A stretch of 42,536 bases of DNA from Eubacteriales bacterium (GCA_030529655.1 JAUMWJ010000016.1:1-42536), one strand, 5' to 3'. Positions 7,468 to 16,777 are shown, counted from the first letter of the stretch. Numbers and translations: made by a program. Notes: generated by a model not told the origin, from the letters alone.

Positions 7468-8387
7468 GTTGGATCACCAGTTTGATATTAGCTTCTGTTC
7501 GTATGGCTGTTCCTCTGCTGTTCATTGCGTTGGCAGAACTGTATTCTGAGCGTGCCGGTATGGTCAACATCGGTCTGGAAGGTCTGGCAGCTATTGGCTC
7601 GTTAGTCGGTTTCCTGGTCTGCTTTATCACCGGCAGCACATGGCTCGGCATTTTGTGCGGCGCGCTGGCCGGTATTGCTGTTAACATGATTTACGCCGTC
7701 GCCACCATCTCCCTGTGTGCTGACCACACGGTGTACGGCATGGCCATGAACATTTTTGCTCCGGCATTGGCAGCGTTTATTTACCGCGTCTACTTCGGTG
7801 CCGGCAGCGACCTGAGCCAGATTACGCTGATGCGCGGCATCGGCATCCCCGGCCTGAAGGATATTCCCTTCTTCGGTAATCTGTTGTTCAATCAGACCCC
7901 TATGGTTTACATTGCCTTTGCATTGGCCATTTTCACCAGTATCTTCTTTAATAAGACCCGCGCGGGCCTGAACTATAAGGCTGTGGGCGAGCATCCGCAG
8001 GCAGCCGCCACCTTGGGTATCCCCGTGGTGCGCATTAAATATTTGAGCTGCGTGATCTGCGGTGCCCTGTCCGGTATCGGCGGTGCTTACTTGACTACCT
8101 GCTATTCCAACACCTACTCTCAGGGCAACATTGCCGGTCGCGGCTTTATCGCGCTGGCAGCCGTCATCTTCGGTCGTTGGACCGGTGGTGGCGTGGTAGC
8201 AGCGTGCCTGTTCTTCGGCTTCTGCGATGCATTGCAGATCCGTCTGCAGGTCGGTTCCTCCGGCGTGCCCTATCAGTTCTTCCAGATGATTCCCTATCTG
8301 GCAACCATCATTGTCCTGACGGCTATCGGCTCTAAGCAGGCCGGACCCAAGGCCAACGGTAAACCCTATCGCCGCGAGCAGCGGTAA
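7464..8387 (+). CDS. BMP-type ABC importer permease, second subunit
   Basis: This is a 307-residue permease of the NupQ type. It contains ERAGMVNIGLEGLAAIG near the N-terminus, LCADHTVYGMAMN, and the KAVGEHPQAAATLGI loop, all hallmarks of BMP-associated permeases. It overlaps the upstream permease by 4 bases (ATGA). It is presumed to form the channel heterodimer with that protein. A hairpin and then the binding-protein gene follow. Confidence 0.9.
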   Translation: MSWITSLILASVRMAVPLLFIALAELYSERAGMVNIGLEGLAAIGSLVGFLVCFITGSTWLGILCGALAGIAVNMIYAVATISLCADHTVYGMAMNIFAPALAAFIYRVYFGAGSDLSQITLMRGIGIPGLKDIPFFGNLLFNQTPMVYIAFALAIFTSIFFNKTRAGLNYKAVGEHPQAAATLGIPVVRIKYLSCVICGALSGIGGAYLTTCYSNTYSQGNIAGRGFIALAAVIFGRWTGGGVVAACLFFGFCDALQIRLQVGSSGVPYQFFQMIPYLATIIVLTAIGSKQAGPKANGKPYRREQR

Positions 8388-8394
8388 AAAAGGT

Positions 8395-8415
8395 AATATC
8401 CGCTTTGCGGCTATT
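8395..8415 (+). other. intercistronic hairpin before the binding-protein gene
   Basis: AATA-CCGC (8395-8403) pairs with GCGG-TATT (8407-8415) around TTT, with one opposed mismatch. It may stabilise the downstream lipoprotein message or attenuate read-through; no long T run follows. Confidence 0.4.
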
Positions 8416-8442
8416 ATAAAATAATTTAGGAGGAAAACAAGA

Positions 8443-9468
8443 ATGAAAAAGTTTCTCGCATTGATCCTTGCTCTGGCTATGGCTCTGTCTCTGGTTGCCT
8501 GCGGTCAGAAGGACGCCGGAAATGAAGGCGGCAACGGCGAAAAGCAGTACAAGGTCGCTATGATCTGCGACTCCAGCATCAGCGACGGTGGTTGGGGCGC
8601 TGCCTGCTACAACGCCATGGTCGACGCAGCCGGTAAGATGGGCTGGACCTATGAAGTCACTGACTCTATCGCTCAGAACGAGTATTATGAGTCCATCGCA
8701 GCATACTGCGCACTGGGTTTCGACATGATCTATGCTCCCGGTAACCAGTATACTGACGCAGTGCTGCAGGCTGCTGAAGAGTATCCTGACATTGCATTCG
8801 CTCTGCTCAACGGCAACGAAGCTACTCCCGGCAAGGCCGTGAACAAGAACGTGACTTCTCTGCTGCCCGATGCTCAGCAGATCGGCTGGATCGCCGGTGC
8901 ACTGGCAGGTCTGATGACCCAGTCTAACACCATCGCCTTCATCGGCGGTATGGAACTGGACACCACCAAGGGCAAGTATGCCGGCTACGGCGAGGCTGCC
9001 AAGTTCGTTGGCGAGAAGGAAGGCAAGACCATCAATCTGCTGGATTGCCCCTTCGCAGGCTCCTTTGATGACTCCGCTAAGGGTCTCGAGTTTGCCAAGA
9101 CCATGATCGATCAGGGCGCTGATGTCTTCTTCGGCGATGCTTCCGCTGTTGACTCCGGTGCCCGTCAGGCTATCGATGAGTACAACAAGGCTGCCGGCAG
9201 CGTGAAGGTCTTTGATATTGGCCAGCCCGCTGATATTCTGGGCCAGAACGAGTGCATCATCTGCTCTCAGGTCACCGATAACTCCGCAATGATCGTTGCT
9301 TCCATGCAGGCTGTTCAGGACGGCAACTTCGGCGGCGAGACCCTGTACGGTACACTGCAGAACGGCGCTCTGTCTGCCGGCAAGCTCTCCGAGCTGGTTC
9401 CCTCCGAGATCCAGACCAAGTACCTGGCTTACATCGATGAGATGGTCGCCGGCACCTTCATGAAGTAA
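8443..9468 (+). CDS. BMP-family substrate-binding lipoprotein
   Basis: This is the extracytoplasmic binding lipoprotein of the importer, 341 residues. The signal peptide MKKFLALILALAMALSLVAC has its lipobox at LVAC, so the mature protein starts at the cysteine. After a Gly/Lys/Glu-rich linker comes a BMP-family periplasmic-binding fold. Recognisable stretches are YKVAMICDSSISDGGWG, GFDMIYAPGNQYTDA and ADVFFGDASAVDSGA. A good AGGAGG ribosome site precedes it. Family members bind nucleosides or related ligands; the exact ligand is not visible. A strong terminator follows. Confidence 0.9.
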   Translation: MKKFLALILALAMALSLVACGQKDAGNEGGNGEKQYKVAMICDSSISDGGWGAACYNAMVDAAGKMGWTYEVTDSIAQNEYYESIAAYCALGFDMIYAPGNQYTDAVLQAAEEYPDIAFALLNGNEATPGKAVNKNVTSLLPDAQQIGWIAGALAGLMTQSNTIAFIGGMELDTTKGKYAGYGEAAKFVGEKEGKTINLLDCPFAGSFDDSAKGLEFAKTMIDQGADVFFGDASAVDSGARQAIDEYNKAAGSVKVFDIGQPADILGQNECIICSQVTDNSAMIVASMQAVQDGNFGGETLYGTLQNGALSAGKLSELVPSEIQTKYLAYIDEMVAGTFMK

Positions 9469-9518
9469 TCACTCCAAAAGGTGACAGTTTACATTCAGTC
9501 ATCCAAGGGCTGTTAAAC

Positions 9519-9558
9519 AAAGAAAGGGGACACCAATTTATTGGTGCCCTCTTTCTTT
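9519..9558. terminator. long hairpin terminator after the first BMP operon
   Basis: An 18-nt arm (9519-9536) pairs with 9541-9558 around TTTA, with two G-T wobbles on the plus strand. The right arm ends CTTTCTTT. It lies between this operon and the convergent HipA-like gene and probably serves both. Confidence 0.8.
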
Positions 9559-9703
9559 GCTATACGCAAAAAGGATATGCCACAGTTCGAACAATCTGAA
9601 AGACACACCTATACTTCTCCTCGCTTACTGCGGCTCAAAAATTGACAGCGATAACCAACAGAAAACACTTGTAATAACAATTACATATACCCTCGCTTTT
9701 CTT

Positions 9704-10837
9704 CTACTTCAACAACTCTTGAGCTTGTCGATGGATTACATATTCGAGCAGTTCCAATCGTTTGGGGTTCAGATTGTATCGAACATGACGTTTAAACTTC
9801 ACATTCAACAAAGCTCGTATTGCGCTTTTCTGCTCATGTGTAATATATTTTCTTGCCTCTTCTGCGAAATCATCGTAGACGCGAGGTTTCTGTATAGAAG
9901 CATATTTCCAAATGCTTTTTTCGTCTGTCCATGCATCATTTCCGGCAAAATTCAGCAGTGAATTACCATGGTCAAAAAGCGGAGCAGGTGCGATGATACG
10001 ATTAGTGTTGTTATCTACCAAGAAACCAAAATTCCCGTAGTGACGATCTGTGTTGAAAATCAATGCGTCAAATACAATCATTTCATTGAGCGCTTGAACA
10101 AATTCTTCTCCAAGCTCTTCGTAATACTTGCGAACAGCCTTTATACCGCCAGATCGTACGATACGCCCCACCGGAATAAAAGAAATGTCTTTACTGGTAA
10201 ATAACTCACAGGTGGAGCAAAGCTTCCCTTTCCATTTTGAAATACCATAAGGAATAGCGTTGACTCCAATTTTGGCAGCAAGCTGAGAGGCATAATACTC
10301 CGAATAAGGCTCGAAACCACTATTAGAGGCGCCTTCCGTTCCGCCCTTATATAGACGAATCACTCGGTTTTCCCTGCGCCAACACTTTGGTAGCATTCCG
10401 TTAGTTGTAAATTCCGGGCTCGTAGTTAACAAAGTGTTGGAACTCGTACCGTAACCAGTAAATGCAATTTCGCCCAATATGCGACTGAATCGATTATCGT
10501 ATAAATTGTATTTTTCAAAACTTCCGTCGAATCCGTCCTCTGTAACCCAATAGCAGTCGTTTAAGGAAAGCCCCTTGGACAACCTAATTACATCAAAAGG
10601 ACGGTTTAAACTCAACCCCATCTTATTTAAAATGGTGTCCACATAAGCTCGGTTCTTTGGTATAGTGCGATGGCGAATCCAAGAAACCAGTTCTGCCTCA
10701 GATACTGCACTCAAATCTAATGGCAGCAAGTGTTTTGCGTCTTCGTTCTGCCAAATAACCTTGATTTCGGGTTCCGCACTACCTTCCACAGAAAATCGAA
10801 GCAGTGGCACATCAAAGTGCTTCAATGTGTATACCAT
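9704..10837 (-). CDS. HipA-like serine/threonine kinase, stand-alone
   Basis: The protein has 377 residues from ATG at 10837. A GGAG lies 10 nt upstream; a GTG at 10843 is an alternative start. The C-terminal half has HipA-type kinase features: VIRLYKGG (about 159-166), the catalytic NTDRHYGNFG loop (262-271) and a metal-binding FDHGNSL (288-294) in place of DFG. The N-terminal region is not recognised. No HipB-like antitoxin is visible beside it, so it is not a classical toxin-antitoxin pair here. The gene is clearly more AT-rich than its flanks, suggesting acquisition. Target unknown. Confidence 0.75.
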   Translation of the reverse strand: MVYTLKHFDVPLLRFSVEGSAEPEIKVIWQNEDAKHLLPLDLSAVSEAELVSWIRHRTIPKNRAYVDTILNKMGLSLNRPFDVIRLSKGLSLNDCYWVTEDGFDGSFEKYNLYDNRFSRILGEIAFTGYGTSSNTLLTTSPEFTTNGMLPKCWRRENRVIRLYKGGTEGASNSGFEPYSEYYASQLAAKIGVNAIPYGISKWKGKLCSTCELFTSKDISFIPVGRIVRSGGIKAVRKYYEELGEEFVQALNEMIVFDALIFNTDRHYGNFGFLVDNNTNRIIAPAPLFDHGNSLLNFAGNDAWTDEKSIWKYASIQKPRVYDDFAEEARKYITHEQKSAIRALLNVKFKRHVRYNLNPKRLELLEYVIHRQAQELLK

Positions 10838-10866
10838 TTTCACATCACTCCTTCCAAATTTGTTTT

Positions 10867-10895
10867 ATCGTATCATATTTTCGCCTTATCTGCAA
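10867..10895 (-). promoter_or_regulatory. promoter of the HipA-like gene
   Basis: On the minus strand TTGCAG (10890-10895) and TACGAT (10867-10872) are 17 bp apart, about 30 bp before the start. This is a moderate match to the sigma-A consensus. Confidence 0.5.
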
Positions 10896-11051
10896 CGTAA
10901 TTTTGTCGATTACACTCTCTACACATTTTTAGGGGCTTGTTTTTGTGCGCCCTTTTTTACATGGATGAACTAATTACAATGTTTCAATCTTTTCACCTGC
11001 AATTTTTGAACAAGATAACTGAAATAGTTTAAAAAAATCTAAAAAATAGTA

Positions 11052-11080
11052 TTGACATTCTAATACCGTTTTGTTATACT
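11052..11080 (+). promoter_or_regulatory. sigma-A promoter of the tRNA pair
   Basis: TTGACA (11052-11057) and TATACT (11075-11080) have an exact 17-bp spacer and lie 40 bp before tRNA-Asp. Confidence 0.88.
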
Positions 11081-11120
11081 AATCAAGCTCGAGTTCGACA
11101 AGATCTCCGGTAAAAATAAT

Positions 11121-11197
11121 GGCCAAGTAGTTCAGTTGGTTAGAACGCCAGCCTGTCACGCTGGAGGTCGTGGGTTCGAGCCCCATCTTGGTCGCCA
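11121..11197 (+). tRNA. tRNA-Asp (GTC)
   Basis: A full cloverleaf is present. The acceptor GGCCAAG pairs with CTTGGTC, the anticodon stem is CCAGC/GCTGG with loop CTGTCAC giving anticodon GTC, the T arm is GTGGG-TTCGAGC-CCCAT, and CCA is encoded. It is 77 nt long. Confidence 0.96.
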
Positions 11198-11200
11198 TAT

Positions 11201-11276
<76 letters not shown>

Positions 11277-11277
11277 A

Positions 11278-11306
11278 AGAGCACGGCTTACGCTGTGCTC
11301 TTTTTT
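11278..11306 (+). terminator. terminator of the tRNA operon
   Basis: AGAGCACGGC (11278-11287) pairs with GCTGTGCTCT (11292-11301), one wobble, followed by T6. Confidence 0.9.
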
Positions 11307-11355
11307 GCGCCTTGCGCTGAAAAAGCATTTTTTCCGCGGAATCCACAAAAAACTA

Positions 11356-11384
11356 TTGACATGGCTGACGCAATAGCATATATT
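11356..11384 (+). promoter_or_regulatory. promoter of the T-box/trpXYZ operon
   Basis: TTGACA (11356-11361) and TATATT (11379-11384) are 17 bp apart, just upstream of the T-box leader. Confidence 0.85.
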
Positions 11385-11390
11385 ATGGTG

Positions 11391-11674
11391 TATCAAGTTG
11401 ATAGACAAACCTGTGAGAAAGAAAAGTAGCAAAATACAGCAATCCCAAAGAGAGCCTTGGGTGGTGAGATCAAGGCGGTGCGCGGTTTTGTGAATGGCCT
11501 TTTGAGGGCGGCTTGAACGGAATGACTTCTCAGTAGATGCCGACGGGATCCCACCCGTTATCCATCGGGTACGCGTGATGGCGCGGAAAGCGAGCGGACA
11601 TTTTATATGTCAATTTGGGTGGTATCGCAGAAGCTGGAGCTTTTGTCCCATAGTAGGGGACGGAGGCTCTTTTT
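11391..11674 (+). promoter_or_regulatory. T-box riboswitch, tryptophan specifier
   Basis: This is a tRNA-sensing leader of about 280 nt that controls the transporter downstream. Characteristic elements in order are AGAGAG and GGTGGTGAGA of stem I, then GTGAATGGCCTTTTGAG with the apparent specifier TGG (Trp) at 11495-11497 directly after GAA. Next come AGTAG with a CCGACGGG...CCCGTTA region, and the T-box core GGGTGGTATCGC (11617-11628). The leader ends in an intrinsic terminator: 11637-11649 pairs with 11657-11669, then T5. Uncharged tRNA-Trp should favour the antiterminator and switch the operon on. The specifier was placed by alignment to remembered T-box consensus, so its position is less certain than the T-box itself. 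Confidence 0.9.
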
Positions 11675-11762
11675 GTTTTACCTAAAACGAATTTGAAAGC
11701 CCTCCATCAACCACTCAAACATCAATTTCAGCCGAAAAGGCAAAAAATGGAGGTACAAAATC

Positions 11763-12812
11763 ATGAAAAACACATTAAAACGCATCATTTCTCTCGTTGC
11801 TGTGATGACGGTGCTGCTGACGCTGGCGGCCTGCGGCGCAAAGCCTGCTGCAGAGTCTGACGGCAAGACATTCAAAGTTGGCATCTGCAACTATGTGGAC
11901 GACGCATCGCTGAATCAGATCGTTGAAAACATTACCAATCAGCTCAAAGCCATTGGCGAGGCACAGGGTGTCACCTTCGACATTAAGTATGATAACTGCA
12001 ACGCCGATGCCACGGTGATGAATCAGATCATTTCCAACTTCATCGTTGACAAGGTCGATCTGATGGTAGGCGTGGCAACACCTGTTGCCATGGCGATGCA
12101 GGCGGCCACTGAGGATTCCGATATTCCCGTTGTCTTTGCCGCGGTGTCCGATCCCGTTGGTGTACAACTGGTTGACAGTCTGGAAGCACCCGGTGCCAAC
12201 ATCACCGGTACGTCCGACTATCTGGATACCGATGCCATTCTGGATCTGATCTTCGCTGCCGATCCCGATGCGGATACCATCGGATTGCTGTACGATCAGG
12301 GTCAGGATTCTTCCACCACCCCCATCAAGAATGCCAAAACATATTTGGATAAGAAGGGCGTGAAGTACATCGAGCGCACCGGTTCCAACACAGAGGAAAT
12401 GATGATGATCGCTGACAAGCTGGTAGAGGACAAGGTGGACGCCGTATTTACCCCCACCGATAACACCGTTATGACCGCAGAGCTGTCCATTTACGAGAAG
12501 TTCGCCAAGGCCGGCATTCCTCATTACGCCGGCGCTGATTCCTTTGCACTGAATGGCGCATTCCTCGGCTACGGTGTGGATTACGCCAATCTGGGCGTGG
12601 AAACTGCCGATATGATCGCTGACATCCTGCTCAATGGTGCTTCTCCTGCTACATTGGCCGTTAAGACCTTCGATAACGGCACGGCCACTGTCAACACCGA
12701 AATCTGCCAGCAGCTGGGACTGGATTTTGATACCATTCAGAACACCTTCGCTCCCCTTTGTACCAAGGTGCAGAGCATCGTTACCGCGAATAGTTTCGAT
12801 GAACTGAACTAA
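11763..12812 (+). CDS. trpX: tryptophan ABC importer, substrate-binding lipoprotein
   Basis: This is a 349-residue extracytoplasmic lipoprotein of the ABC_sub_bind (PF04392) family. The signal peptide ends in LTLAACG, with a lipobox cysteine around residue 24. The core shows FKVGICNYVDDASLNQIVEN, LMVGVATPVAMAMQ, IPVVFAAVSDPVG and ADAVFTPTDNTVM-like segments. A TGGAGG lies 9 nt before the ATG. The Trp-type T-box upstream and the permease and ATPase downstream match the trpXYZ arrangement known in Firmicutes, which supports tryptophan as the substrate. Without the T-box the cargo could not be named. Confidence 0.82.
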   Translation: MKNTLKRIISLVAVMTVLLTLAACGAKPAAESDGKTFKVGICNYVDDASLNQIVENITNQLKAIGEAQGVTFDIKYDNCNADATVMNQIISNFIVDKVDLMVGVATPVAMAMQAATEDSDIPVVFAAVSDPVGVQLVDSLEAPGANITGTSDYLDTDAILDLIFAADPDADTIGLLYDQGQDSSTTPIKNAKTYLDKKGVKYIERTGSNTEEMMMIADKLVEDKVDAVFTPTDNTVMTAELSIYEKFAKAGIPHYAGADSFALNGAFLGYGVDYANLGVETADMIADILLNGASPATLAVKTFDNGTATVNTEICQQLGLDFDTIQNTFAPLCTKVQSIVTANSFDELN

Positions 12813-12840
12813 CACATTTTCCCAAAGGAGTTACATCACC

Positions 12841-13767
12841 ATGAATTTTCTCTCCCTCCTGTCATTGGGACAGACCGCCCTGGAGCTGGGCCTGATCTGC
12901 TCGCTGACGGTGCTGGCGCTGTTCCTCAGCTATTCCATGCTCAATGTCTGCGACTTGTCCACAGACGGCTGCTTTACTCTGGGAGCGGCTGTGGGCGCGG
13001 TGGTGGCCATTTCCGGACATCCCTATCTGGCGATTTTGGCGGCAATGGCTGCCGGTGTTTGCTCCGGCTTCCTTACGGCACTGCTGCAAACACGCATGGG
13101 AATTGACAGTCTGCTGGCCGGTATCATCGTCAATACAGGACTATACTCCATCAATATTGCGGTCATGAGCGGCTCATCGCTTCTGAATATGAACAAGACG
13201 GAAACCGTATTCACCAAGGCAAAGGCGCTTTTGGGGGGGACGATTTTTGCAGAGCAGTACCGCCTGCTGGTGGCGCTGATCGCCGTTGCGGCAACGGTGA
13301 CGGCTCTGACGCTGTTTCTCAATACGCGACTGGGACTTGCCATCCGTGCCACCGGCGATAATCCCGATATGGTGCGTTCGTCGTCTATCAATCCCATCTT
13401 TACCACTACCGTTGGTCTGTGTGTTGCCAATGCCTTTACAGGTCTGTCGGGCTGTCTGCTGGCACAGTCCCAGAAATCCGTCAGTATTGACATCGGCACA
13501 GGCATGGTCACTGTGGCGCTGGCTTCTCTGCTGATCGGGCAGGTGGTCATGGACAAGGGCAGTATTCTCAAGCGTGCCATTGGCATGGTAGTGGGTGCGT
13601 TCGGGTTTCGTCTGGTCTACACCGTGGCGCTGCGCCTCCAAATGCCGGCGTTCATGCTCAAACTGGTATCCTCGGTGATCGTCATTCTGGCCATTGCCAC
13701 GCCGTATCTTAAAAAACAGTTGCCTGTGCTGCACCGCCGTATGGCTGCACGGAAAGGAGTGAGGTAA
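12841..13767 (+). CDS. trpY: tryptophan ABC importer, permease
   Basis: This is an inner-membrane permease of 308 residues in the BPD_transp_2 family, with about eight to nine hydrophobic segments. It contains SYSMLNVCDLSTDGCFTLGA near the N-terminus, GIDSLLAGIIVNTGLYS, and the RATGDNPDMVRSSSIN cytoplasmic loop that contacts the ATPase. It lies 28 bp after the binding protein and 1 bp before the ATPase gene, under the same T-box. Confidence 0.82.
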   Translation: MNFLSLLSLGQTALELGLICSLTVLALFLSYSMLNVCDLSTDGCFTLGAAVGAVVAISGHPYLAILAAMAAGVCSGFLTALLQTRMGIDSLLAGIIVNTGLYSINIAVMSGSSLLNMNKTETVFTKAKALLGGTIFAEQYRLLVALIAVAATVTALTLFLNTRLGLAIRATGDNPDMVRSSSINPIFTTTVGLCVANAFTGLSGCLLAQSQKSVSIDIGTGMVTVALASLLIGQVVMDKGSILKRAIGMVVGAFGFRLVYTVALRLQMPAFMLKLVSSVIVILAIATPYLKKQLPVLHRRMAARKGVR

Positions 13768-13768
13768 A

Positions 13769-14554
13769 ATGCTGACGATTTCTCATATTTCCAAAACATT
13801 CTATTCCGGTACAGGCGATGAAAAGCTGGCGCTGAACGATTTGAGCCTGCACCTCGATCCGGGCGATTTTGTGACGATCATTGGCTCCAACGGTGCCGGC
13901 AAATCCACCCTGTTCAATGCGATCTGCGGCAGTTTTCTGACGGACAGCGGCAGCATTGTGCTGGATGGAGAGGACATCACTTTTGCGCCGGAATATCAGC
14001 GTGCCCGACAGATCGGACGACTGTTTCAAGACCCTATGCGCGGCAGCGCTCCCCATATGACCATTGAGGAGAATCTGGCGTTGGCAGCCGGCAACGGCGG
14101 CTGGTTTTCCCATGTGGGGAAAAGGGAAAAGCAACTGTTCCGCGATCGGCTTCGTCTGCTTGGTATGGGGCTGGAGGATCGGATGCGTCAGCCGGTAGGA
14201 TTACTCTCCGGCGGTCAGCGCCAGGCATTGACGCTGATGATGGCCACCTTCCATCCGCCGAAGCTGCTCTTATTGGATGAACATACCGCAGCCCTGGATC
14301 CTGCCACGGCGGAAAAAGTGCTGGCGATCACCCGGGATACGGTGGCACAGGACCGCATTACCACGCTGATGGTGACCCATAATATGCACCAGGCACTGGA
14401 GCTGGGCAACCGTACGCTGATGATGGACAGCGGCCGTATCGTGCTGGATGTGAAGGGAGAAAACCGCACGAAGATGAGCGTAGATGATCTGCTGGATCAG
14501 TTCAAGGCGGGTGCAGGTAAGACGCTGGATAATGACCGCATATTGTTAGCGTAA
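13769..14554 (+). CDS. trpZ: tryptophan ABC importer, ATPase
   Basis: This is a single-domain ABC ATPase of 261 residues. It has Walker A GSNGAGKST, a Q-loop region RLFQDPMRG, signature LLSGGQRQAL, Walker B LLLLDEHTAALDP and switch histidine VTHNMHQ. Walker B reads DEH rather than DEP, as seen in close relatives of this class. It directly follows the permease and ends before a strong bidirectional terminator. It would power the TrpXY importer. Confidence 0.84.
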   Translation: MLTISHISKTFYSGTGDEKLALNDLSLHLDPGDFVTIIGSNGAGKSTLFNAICGSFLTDSGSIVLDGEDITFAPEYQRARQIGRLFQDPMRGSAPHMTIEENLALAAGNGGWFSHVGKREKQLFRDRLRLLGMGLEDRMRQPVGLLSGGQRQALTLMMATFHPPKLLLLDEHTAALDPATAEKVLAITRDTVAQDRITTLMVTHNMHQALELGNRTLMMDSGRIVLDVKGENRTKMSVDDLLDQFKAGAGKTLDNDRILLA

Positions 14555-14561
14555 CACAATG

Positions 14562-14589
14562 AAAGGCGAGGAGAAAACTCCTCGCCTTT
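14562..14589. terminator. bidirectional terminator between trpZ and ftsH
   Basis: AAAGGCGAGGAG (14562-14573) pairs perfectly with CTCCTCGCCTTT (14578-14589) around an AAAA loop. It is shared by convergent genes. Confidence 0.88.
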
Positions 14590-14593
14590 GCTG

Positions 14594-16693
14594 TTATTCA
14601 TTTGTTTCTTCCGGTTGTTCTTCCGATTGCTCCTCGCCTTTTTCATCGAAATCCGGCATGGGAATCGGTTCGGATACGATGTTGATATGCTTGGCAGGCG
14701 CCTCGATCACATCGGGCACGCTGGGGCGGAACAAAGGCTGATCACCTTCCTTTGTGGCACCGTAATTGTCCACCGTTTCCGGATCGCGTCCCTCGATAAT
14801 CGCCATCATTTCCTGACCGGTGATCGTTTCCTTCTTCAGTAGGTATGCGGCGATCTTATCCAGCAGTTCACGGTTGTCACGCAGGATCTGCTTGGCTTCC
14901 TCGTGGCACTGGCGAATGATCTGAATGGTTGCGCGATCGGCAGCGGCATAGGTTTCCTGGGCGCAGGACATGGAATAGGTGCCGTCCAGATACTGATTCT
15001 GCACTGTGCCCAATGCCATCATGTCAAACTCATCGCTCATACCGAAACGGGCCACCAGATTCCGTGCCAGCTCTGTGGCGCGCTCGATGTCGTTGGCGGC
15101 ACCGGAGGTCATGGTGTTGCACACAATTTCTTCGCTGCTGCGGCCTGCCAGCAATGTGCGGATCTCGGCCAGAATATCCTCCCGGGACATGAGGAACTTT
15201 TCCTCTTCCGGCAGGTGCAGCGTGTAGCCCAAAGCACCCTGGGTATGAGGCACAATGGTAATTTTCGACACGGGCTGGGCGTTTTTCTGCTTGGCAGCCA
15301 CCAATGCGTGACCCACTTCGTGGTAAGCAATGATGCGCTTTTCCTCCTGCGTAATAACTGTGCCTTTCTTTTCGCTGCCGGCAATGACCACTTCAAAGGC
15401 GGCCAACAAATCGTTCTGATTCACCGCCTTGCGGCCTTTGCGAACGGCTCTCAGGGCGGCCTCGTTGACCAGGTTGGCGAGGTCTGCGCCTACGCAGCCG
15501 GCAGTTGCCTGTGCAATTTTCTCCAAATTGACATCCTCTGCCAGATGAATGTTGCGCGTGTGTACCTGCAAAGTGGCCAGACGGCCGGCCAGATTGGGAC
15601 GGTCAACGGTGATGCGGCGGTCAAATCGACCGGGACGCAGCAGTGCCTTATCCAGCACTTCGGGACGGTTGGTGGCGCCCAGTACGATAATACCCTTGCC
15701 GGGATCAAAGCCGTCTAATTCTGCCAGCAACTGATTCAGCGTTTGCTCACGCTCATCGTTGCCGCCGAAGCGTCCGCTGTCACGGGTTTTACCGATGGTG
15801 TCGATTTCGTCGATAAAGATAATACACGGTGCGACCTTGGCGGCTTCCTTGAACAGGTCACGCACACGGCTGGCACCCACGCCCACGAACATCTCCACAA
15901 AGTCCGAGCCGGAGATGGAGAAGAAGGGCACATTGGCCTCGCCGGCTACTGCCTTGGCAAGCAGCGTTTTGCCGGTACCGGGAGAGCCGACCAACAGCGC
16001 ACCTTTGGGCAGCTTGGCACCGATGGCAGTGTATTTCTGGGGATTATGCAGAAAGTCGATGATTTCCTCCAGCGATTCCTTTGCCTCGTCCTGACCGGCC
16101 ACATCCTTAAAGGTGACGCCGGTGGATTTTTCCATATAGACCTTTGCGTTGGACTTGCCCACATTACCGATACCGCCGATACCGCCGCCGCTCTTGGAAA
16201 TAAAGCGTATCAGCAGCATGAATAGGCCGACCATCACAATCGTGGGCAGAATATAGGCCACCATAAACTCCAGCACCGGTGACATCTTGGCCTTATAAGG
16301 GCTGGTGTAGTCCACATGATGCTCGTTGAGCAGCGGCAGCAGGTCCTTGTCGTTGAGTTGTGTGGTATAGAGCGTGATCTTGGTTTTTTCGGTCTGGGTG
16401 TGTGTCTTACCGTCCTTGTCGGTATAGACATAGCCATCCACAGGGGTGGCATACACCGTGTTGTCCTTAAACTCCACATCTGCCACCTGATTACGCTCCA
16501 CCATGTCGATGAATTCGCTGTATTTCACTTCATAGCTGGTGGATTTGTTGGAGGCGTTGCCGGTGTAAGCGTTCAGGTAGTTGAAGCCAACGACAAATAC
16601 CAGCGCCCAGGCGATCAGCGTGAGAACGCCACGCAGGTAACGGTTGGGTTTGTTGTTTTTGTTTTGGTTGTTCTTGTTGCTATTCGGGTCCAT
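14594..16693 (-). CDS. ftsH: ATP-dependent zinc metalloprotease FtsH
   Basis: This membrane-anchored AAA+ protease degrades membrane and short-lived cytosolic proteins. It has 699 residues. Two transmembrane helices (about 20-43 and 145-167) flank an extracytoplasmic domain. The AAA module has Walker A GSPGTGKT (about 234-241), Walker B IIFIDEID and a second region of homology RPGRFDRR. The protease domain has the zinc site HEVGH (about 456-460). The C-terminus is a Glu-rich tail. A GGAGGG precedes the ATG. It is transcribed divergently from rlmB. Confidence 0.97.
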   Translation of the reverse strand: MDPNSNKNNQNKNNKPNRYLRGVLTLIAWALVFVVGFNYLNAYTGNASNKSTSYEVKYSEFIDMVERNQVADVEFKDNTVYATPVDGYVYTDKDGKTHTQTEKTKITLYTTQLNDKDLLPLLNEHHVDYTSPYKAKMSPVLEFMVAYILPTIVMVGLFMLLIRFISKSGGGIGGIGNVGKSNAKVYMEKSTGVTFKDVAGQDEAKESLEEIIDFLHNPQKYTAIGAKLPKGALLVGSPGTGKTLLAKAVAGEANVPFFSISGSDFVEMFVGVGASRVRDLFKEAAKVAPCIIFIDEIDTIGKTRDSGRFGGNDEREQTLNQLLAELDGFDPGKGIIVLGATNRPEVLDKALLRPGRFDRRITVDRPNLAGRLATLQVHTRNIHLAEDVNLEKIAQATAGCVGADLANLVNEAALRAVRKGRKAVNQNDLLAAFEVVIAGSEKKGTVITQEEKRIIAYHEVGHALVAAKQKNAQPVSKITIVPHTQGALGYTLHLPEEEKFLMSREDILAEIRTLLAGRSSEEIVCNTMTSGAANDIERATELARNLVARFGMSDEFDMMALGTVQNQYLDGTYSMSCAQETYAAADRATIQIIRQCHEEAKQILRDNRELLDKIAAYLLKKETITGQEMMAIIEGRDPETVDNYGATKEGDQPLFRPSVPDVIEAPAKHINIVSEPIPMPDFDEKGEEQSEEQPEETNE

Positions 16694-16748
16694 AGAGGCC
16701 CTCCTTCCCTAAAAAACGCCGAAGCGTATACCTTTTCATTTAATTGGC

Positions 16749-16777
16749 AGTATACCATATAATTTCCAAACTCACAA
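16749..16777 (-). promoter_or_regulatory. ftsH promoter
   Basis: On the minus strand TTGTGA (16772-16777) and TATACT (16749-16754) are 17 bp apart, about 55 bp before ftsH. Confidence 0.65.

Noticed and set aside
10932-10958. Possible terminator (GGGC/GCCC with T6)
   Set aside because: The stem is 4-6 bp with a 12-nt loop and no plus-strand gene lies upstream.
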